Assembly (NCBI RefSeq): GCF_000158915.1
Contig: NZ_GG657754.1
Location: forward strand, 8,509,551 to 8,573,550
Direction: 5' to 3'
Length of the DNA: 64,000 bases
Source: Streptomyces himastatinicus ATCC 53653
Lineage (GTDB): Bacteria; Actinomycetota; Actinomycetes; Streptomycetales; Streptomycetaceae
Below are positions 60,321 through 64,000 of the stretch, one piece after another. Made by a program: the position numbers and the translations under genes. The notes beneath the pieces are model-generated. The model was given only the letters and a program-made list of their open reading frames with translations, searched no databases and was not told the DNA's origin. The first letter of the stretch is position 1, and the number at the start of each line of letters is the position of its first letter.

Positions 60321-61880
60321 CTAGGCCGGTGCGTGGTTTCCGGCGTGCTTCGGCGTCTTGTGCCGTACGGTGAGGCCCGCTACCAGGGCGGCGAGCAGCA
60401 GGACGCCCGCCGAGCACCAGTAGGCGACGGAGAAGCCGTGCACCATGCCTTCGTTGAGGGTCGCGCGGCCGTGGGCCGGATCGTGCACGTGCGAGTGGAC
60501 GTAACGGCTGGTGGCGCCGGTGGCGATGGTATTGAGCAGTACGGTGCCCAGCGAAGCGCCCATCTGCTGAATGGTGTTGAGGGCAGCCGAGGCCACACCG
60601 GCGTCCTGTGCGGGCACGCCGGCGGTGGCCGTCGCGTAGACCGGCATGAAGGTCAGGCCCATGCCCAGACCGAGCAGCAGCAGGGCGGGCAGCACGTGCG
60701 GGACGTACTGCGCGTGCACGGTCAGGCTGCTGAGCAGCACCATGCCGGCGGCGGCCAGCACCATGCCGGACGACATCAAGGTGCGCGGCGCCGTGCGTGG
60801 CAGCAGGCGGGCCGCGATCTGGGTCGCGCCGATGACGATGCCAGCCGAAATCGGCACGAAGGCCAGGCCCGTCCGCACCGGCGGGTAGCCGAGGACGACC
60901 TGCAGGTAGTACGTCAGGAACAGGAAGACACCGAACATGCCGATAGTCGCCAAGCCCATCGTCGCGAGCGATCCGGCCCGGACACGGTCCTTGACGATGC
61001 GCAGCGGCAGTAGCGGGCTCGCCGCGCGGCTCTGCCACCACACGAAGGCGACGAGCAAGATCACGCCGGCGGCGAGCAGCGTGAGCACCGACGGGCTGGT
61101 CCAGCCGCGAGGTTCGGCCTCGCTGAAGCCGTATACGAGGGCGACGAGCCCGCCGCAGCCCAGCAGCGCGCCCGGCACGTCCAGGTGCCCGCCCCGGCGG
61201 CCGGAGCGGTCGCGCAGGAAGGCCGGTGCGCCGAGCAGGGCGGCCAGCGCGATGGGCACGTTGACGTACAGGGACCAGCGCCAGTTCAGGTACTCGGTCA
61301 GCAGACCGCCCACGATCAGCCCGACCGCGCTGCCGCCGCCGGCCAGCGCACCGTAGACCCCGAACGCCCTGGCCCGCTCCTTGGGGTCGGTGAACGTCGT
61401 CGTCAGCAGCGACAGGGCCGAGGGCGCCAGGACCGCCGCGAACGCACCTTGCAGGGCCCGCGCCGCGAACAGCATCCCGGGACCGGTCGCCGCGCCGCCC
61501 AGCGCGGAGGCCGCGGCGAACCCGGCCAGGCCGATGACGAAGGTGCGCTTGCGGCCCACCAGATCGGCGATCCGGCCGCCGAGCAGCAACAGCCCGCCGA
61601 AGGCCAGCGTGTAGGCGGTGATCACCCACTGCCGGTCGGCGTCCGACATACCGAGAGCGCGCTGGGCGGAGGGCAGCGCGATGTTCACGATGGTGCCGTC
61701 AAGGATCACCATCAGCTGGGCGAGGGCGATGACGGCCAGCGCCCACCAGCGCTTCGGATCCGGTGCCGGTGCCGGTGCCGGTGCCGGAGTCGCGGCGGGA
61801 ACCTCGCGGTCCGGGGAACGGTCGGTGGCCGTGGAAGGGGCGGACGGGAGGGATTCCCCTCCAGGACGTTTCTTGCTCAT
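60321..61880 (-). CDS. DHA2-type (14-TM) MFS drug exporter
   Basis: 519 residues. After a Pro/Ala-rich N terminus (a PAPAPAPAP run, encoded by GCCGGT repeats), TM1 contains VIALAQLMVILDGTIVNIAL, the motif D1 of DHA2 drug:H+ antiporters, and motif A is GGRIADLVGRKRTFV. Fourteen hydrophobic segments can be counted, to the end WCSAGVLLLAALVAGL. The closest functional group is the EmrB/QacA drug exporters. ATG 61880 is chosen because sequence upstream lies in the leader. It is first in an operon with the FBP gene. Confidence 0.9.
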   Translation of the reverse strand: MSKKRPGGESLPSAPSTATDRSPDREVPAATPAPAPAPAPDPKRWWALAVIALAQLMVILDGTIVNIALPSAQRALGMSDADRQWVITAYTLAFGGLLLLGGRIADLVGRKRTFVIGLAGFAAASALGGAATGPGMLFAARALQGAFAAVLAPSALSLLTTTFTDPKERARAFGVYGALAGGGSAVGLIVGGLLTEYLNWRWSLYVNVPIALAALLGAPAFLRDRSGRRGGHLDVPGALLGCGGLVALVYGFSEAEPRGWTSPSVLTLLAAGVILLVAFVWWQSRAASPLLPLRIVKDRVRAGSLATMGLATIGMFGVFLFLTYYLQVVLGYPPVRTGLAFVPISAGIVIGATQIAARLLPRTAPRTLMSSGMVLAAAGMVLLSSLTVHAQYVPHVLPALLLLGLGMGLTFMPVYATATAGVPAQDAGVASAALNTIQQMGASLGTVLLNTIATGATSRYVHSHVHDPAHGRATLNEGMVHGFSVAYWCSAGVLLLAALVAGLTVRHKTPKHAGNHAPA

Positions 61881-62095
61881 GGCGATCACGCACGTTTCGT
61901 GTCGAAGTGCTGTCGAGACAGCCGGCCAGGGACGGTCGCAGTGGTGACGACGGGCCGGTGTACGCAGCACGGGGACACGGCATGGCGGTGGGCAGCGGGA
62001 ACCGCGGACAGCACCCGGGGCCTGCCTCACCAGCTGCGTGTCACTCACGCCGGCGCTCTTGCTGGTCGTGAGGCGGAGAGTGCCGAGATCACGGT

Positions 62096-62125
62096 GACCA
62101 GCAAAAGAAGGGCCCGTCTTCGGGC
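62096..62125 (-). promoter_or_regulatory. Leader attenuator upstream of MFS-FBP operon
   Basis: On the minus strand GCCCG-AAGA-CGGGC is followed by CCTTCTTTTG: an intrinsic terminator 220 bp before the exporter start. Its U-tract overlaps one arm of a longer stem formed with 62056-62067 (CTCTTGCTGGTC pairing with GACCAGCAAAAG, 11 of 12). The two structures exclude each other. A short frame (VPEDGPFFCWSP, GTG start) spans the terminator. This suits ribosome-mediated attenuation by an antibiotic that stalls translation. Confidence 0.5.
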
Positions 62126-62230
62126 ACGCGCCCCCGCGGCCCGCGCTGCGACGAACCGCGCAGGCCAGGACATCTCGTGACGCGGCATCTCAGGAAGATG
62201 CCGAAGACAAGAGACAAGAAGGGGGAAGAG

Positions 62231-62544
62231 TTACCGCGCGCCGCAGAGGAGGGAGGGCACACGGCCGGAGGCAACTATGGCCGCAACGCATTCGGCACGG
62301 TCCATGTCTCTCGCCTCCTTCCGGGCAGGGCACGCGGTGCGTGTCGACGCCGAGCGCGCCGAGCGGGGCGGCAGAGAACCTGCCGCGCGAAATCCCGGAC
62401 AGGATAGCCGATCGACGCCACCGCGCGACCGGAATTGCCGACCGCCCGCACACAGGCGGGAAGCCGTTGACGATGTCTGACAGCTGCTGGTGCAGCCCCG
62501 ACACGTATGCGGCCTGGCCACCGCGGGGCTTGATGTCCAGCACG
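62231..62544. other. Intergenic, no gene seen
   Basis: Possibly the promoter of the exporter operon at its left side. Open frames on both strands are low-complexity and unsupported. Confidence 0.4.
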
Positions 62545-63038
62545 ACCCAGGTGCCGAGTAGTCCTGCTGCTCTCGCTCGACCAGAGCGCGGCGTTCCTCT
62601 GGGGTGACGTCGTCAGACAGGACGTCGACGAACGCGAAGTGCTCCAGGCCATGCTCGACGTCGATGAAGACCTGGTCGCCGACCGGCCCGGACTGCTGAT
62701 CATCGCGGACAAGGGCTTCGCCTCCAAGGAGTTCGAGAACCTGGTCATGCGTGGGGCCGAACTGCTGCGGCCCTCGTTCAAGCGGGGAAGAAGCGCATGG
62801 GCGAGGGCCTGCTCAAGTCGGTGCGGCAGCTGATCGAGTCCGTGAGCGACACCCTCAAGGGGCAGTAGGACCTGGAGCAGCACGGCGGACGGACCTTCGA
62901 GGGCGTCGCCGTCCGTGTCGCCCAGCGCATCCTCGCCATGGCCGCCGCTATCTGGCGCAGGCCATGGCCGCCGCTATCTGGCGCAACCACAAGACCGGCG
63001 CCCCGAGCACGCGGTCGCTGGTCGCATTCGATCACTGA
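62545..63038 (+). pseudogene. IS982-family transposase relic
   Basis: EVLQAMLDVDEDLVADRPGL, LIIADKGFASKEFENLV (catalytic Asp) and LLRPSFKR are followed by a frameshift. LIESVSDTLKGQ then meets an in-frame TAG, and the C terminus carries a 23-bp tandem duplication (CCATGGCCGCCGCTATCTGG...) before RNHKTGAPSTRSLVAFDH. Confidence 0.7.
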
Positions 63039-63138
63039 ATACATCGGACTTTTGAGTGCCCGGCTGTCGCGTCGGGTGTGCGCCGGGTTCCACGACTCCG
63101 GTGGGCTGGTGCTGCTCGCAGGGACGGGAAGGTGCTGG

Positions 63139-64000
63139 TCAGCCAGGGTTCGGGAGGGCGGGGAGGGCGTGGAGCCGGTCCAGGGCATCGGTGATCACGT
63201 CGGTCCAGGGCCAGTGCTGGGCAAGGCGGAGGTAGCGGCGGCCAGTGGTGACGAGCTGGGCGGCGGTGGAGAGCAGCCGCAGGCGGCGGGGCTCCCAGAG
63301 CCGGGCGGCGCCGGTCAGGGCGAGCAGAGGCATCCAGGCCAGCAGGTCCAGGGCGATCTGGACGATCTCCAGCCAGACCTGGTTCTGCGCGGCGTCATGG
63401 AGGGGGAGGTTGCGCAGGCCGGTGGCGCGGGCGGCGCGGATGCGGTCCTCGGCACGGGCCCGCTGGCGGTGGCGCAATTCGAGGGCGGCGATTGCCTCGC
63501 TGGCCGTGTTGGTGGCAAAGCAGGTCAGCCGCATGCCGTCAGCGTCGGTGAAGCGCAACTGGGCGCCGGGGTGCGGCCGTTCCTTGCGCACGATCAGCCG
63601 CAGCCCTTCGGCCAGCCGGTCAGGCAGTCGCCGGCGAGTTCGGCGACCCAGGCGCCGTCGCGGATCTCGCCGTCGGGTTCCACGGCCGGTGTCCAGGCCG
63701 AGGCCGGGACCTTCAGGACGGCTTGGTGGATGGCATCGGTGATGGTCATCCCGACCGAGTACGACAGCCACCGCCCACGCTTGGTGAGCCAGGCGACGAA
63801 CTCGTGGGTGCCGCCGCCGGAGTCGGTACGGATCAGCGTCTGCCGCCCCCGCCGGAGCCGCTTCGGCAGCTGGGCCAGGGCCGGCCTGGTGGCCTCGATG
63901 TGGTCGGCGGCGGTGTTGGAGCCCGCGTTGCCGGGCCGCAGCAGGCCCACCACCGGCTCACCGGACCCGCCGCGGCCGTGGTCGACGACCGTTGCAGTAC
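63139..64000 (-). pseudogene. IS1380-family transposase, C-terminal part
   Basis: Visible: GEPVVGLLRPGNAGSNTAAD, LIRTDSGGGTHEFVAWLTKR (catalytic Asp region), then a frame change near 63620 and LIVRKERPHPGAQLRFTDAD, MRLTCFATN, RHRQRARAEDRIRAARATGL (Glu region) and the end WTDVITDALDRLHALP. The upstream part is outside the window. The frame change makes it inactive unless it is a sequencing error. Confidence 0.75.

Noticed and set aside
60285..61013. 242-codon plus-strand frame
   Set aside because: His/Gln/Gly-rich antisense of the MFS exporter.

Overview
The window is high-GC (about 70%) DNA typical of Streptomyces. Start codons are often GTG or TTG, Shine-Dalgarno sites are strong, and it carries F420-type oxidoreductases, DUF317 and IS701/IS1380 elements. 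It holds no housekeeping or ribosomal genes. Remnants of at least ten different insertion sequences suggest a chromosome arm or a large linear plasmid: accessory DNA that has been rearranged repeatedly.

Layout. 1-4624: IS remnants, an anti-sigma-type ATPase (1392-1778), a repeat-rich non-coding stretch, a MerR-like regulator (2654-2992) and an intact IS (3410-4624). 4714-18356: a metabolic and efflux cluster. Promoters at about 4704, 8153 and 12355 share one design, with the palindrome AAACCGATCGGTTT lying between -35 and -10 and a second copy downstream; a single copy precedes a TetR gene (7382-7951). They drive an iron-sulfur reductase-like protein, a YhgE/Pip-type membrane protein, two short-chain dehydrogenases, an epoxide-hydrolase-like enzyme and an NmrA-like protein. 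A second TetR gene with an F420/NADP-type reductase and a nitroreductase reads the other way. A third TetR gene is divergent from an MMPL exporter across a double operator. The set looks like an inducible response to a reactive or toxic small molecule.

18591-55202: an interval of about 36.6 kb bounded by two 39-bp direct repeats that match the 3' part of a tRNA-Pro gene, as left by integrative elements. It holds conflict and mobile-element genes: a secreted toxin-like protein with a NucA/NucB-type C terminus plus a SUKH immunity gene, a serine hydrolase, DUF317-type genes, an NB-ARC/TPR (NLR-like) protein with a small membrane partner, a P-loop kinase, an HNH nuclease, a CHAT-protease/TPR protein with a small partner and a kinase-like membrane protein, a DciA-like fragment, a secreted/cytoplasmic small-protein pair and a VapBC-like pair with an Xre regulator. 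Broken IS copies lie between nearly all of these. No integrase was found.

55203-64000: a decayed IS, a family-1 glycosyltransferase, an internally deleted IS630 copy whose ORF fuses the two transposase ends, IS5/IS982 remnants, and an operon of a DHA2-type MFS exporter with an FBP-domain (FusB-like, EF-G-binding) protein. This operon has a leader with terminator/antiterminator-like stems, suggesting a self-contained antibiotic-resistance unit. An IS1380 transposase fragment runs off the end.

The strongest leads are the NLR with a matching-motif membrane partner, the CHAT module, the toxin/immunity pair separated by a perfect hairpin, the TetR regulon and the attenuated MFS-FBP operon. All family assignments were made by eye from motifs; no database search was run.
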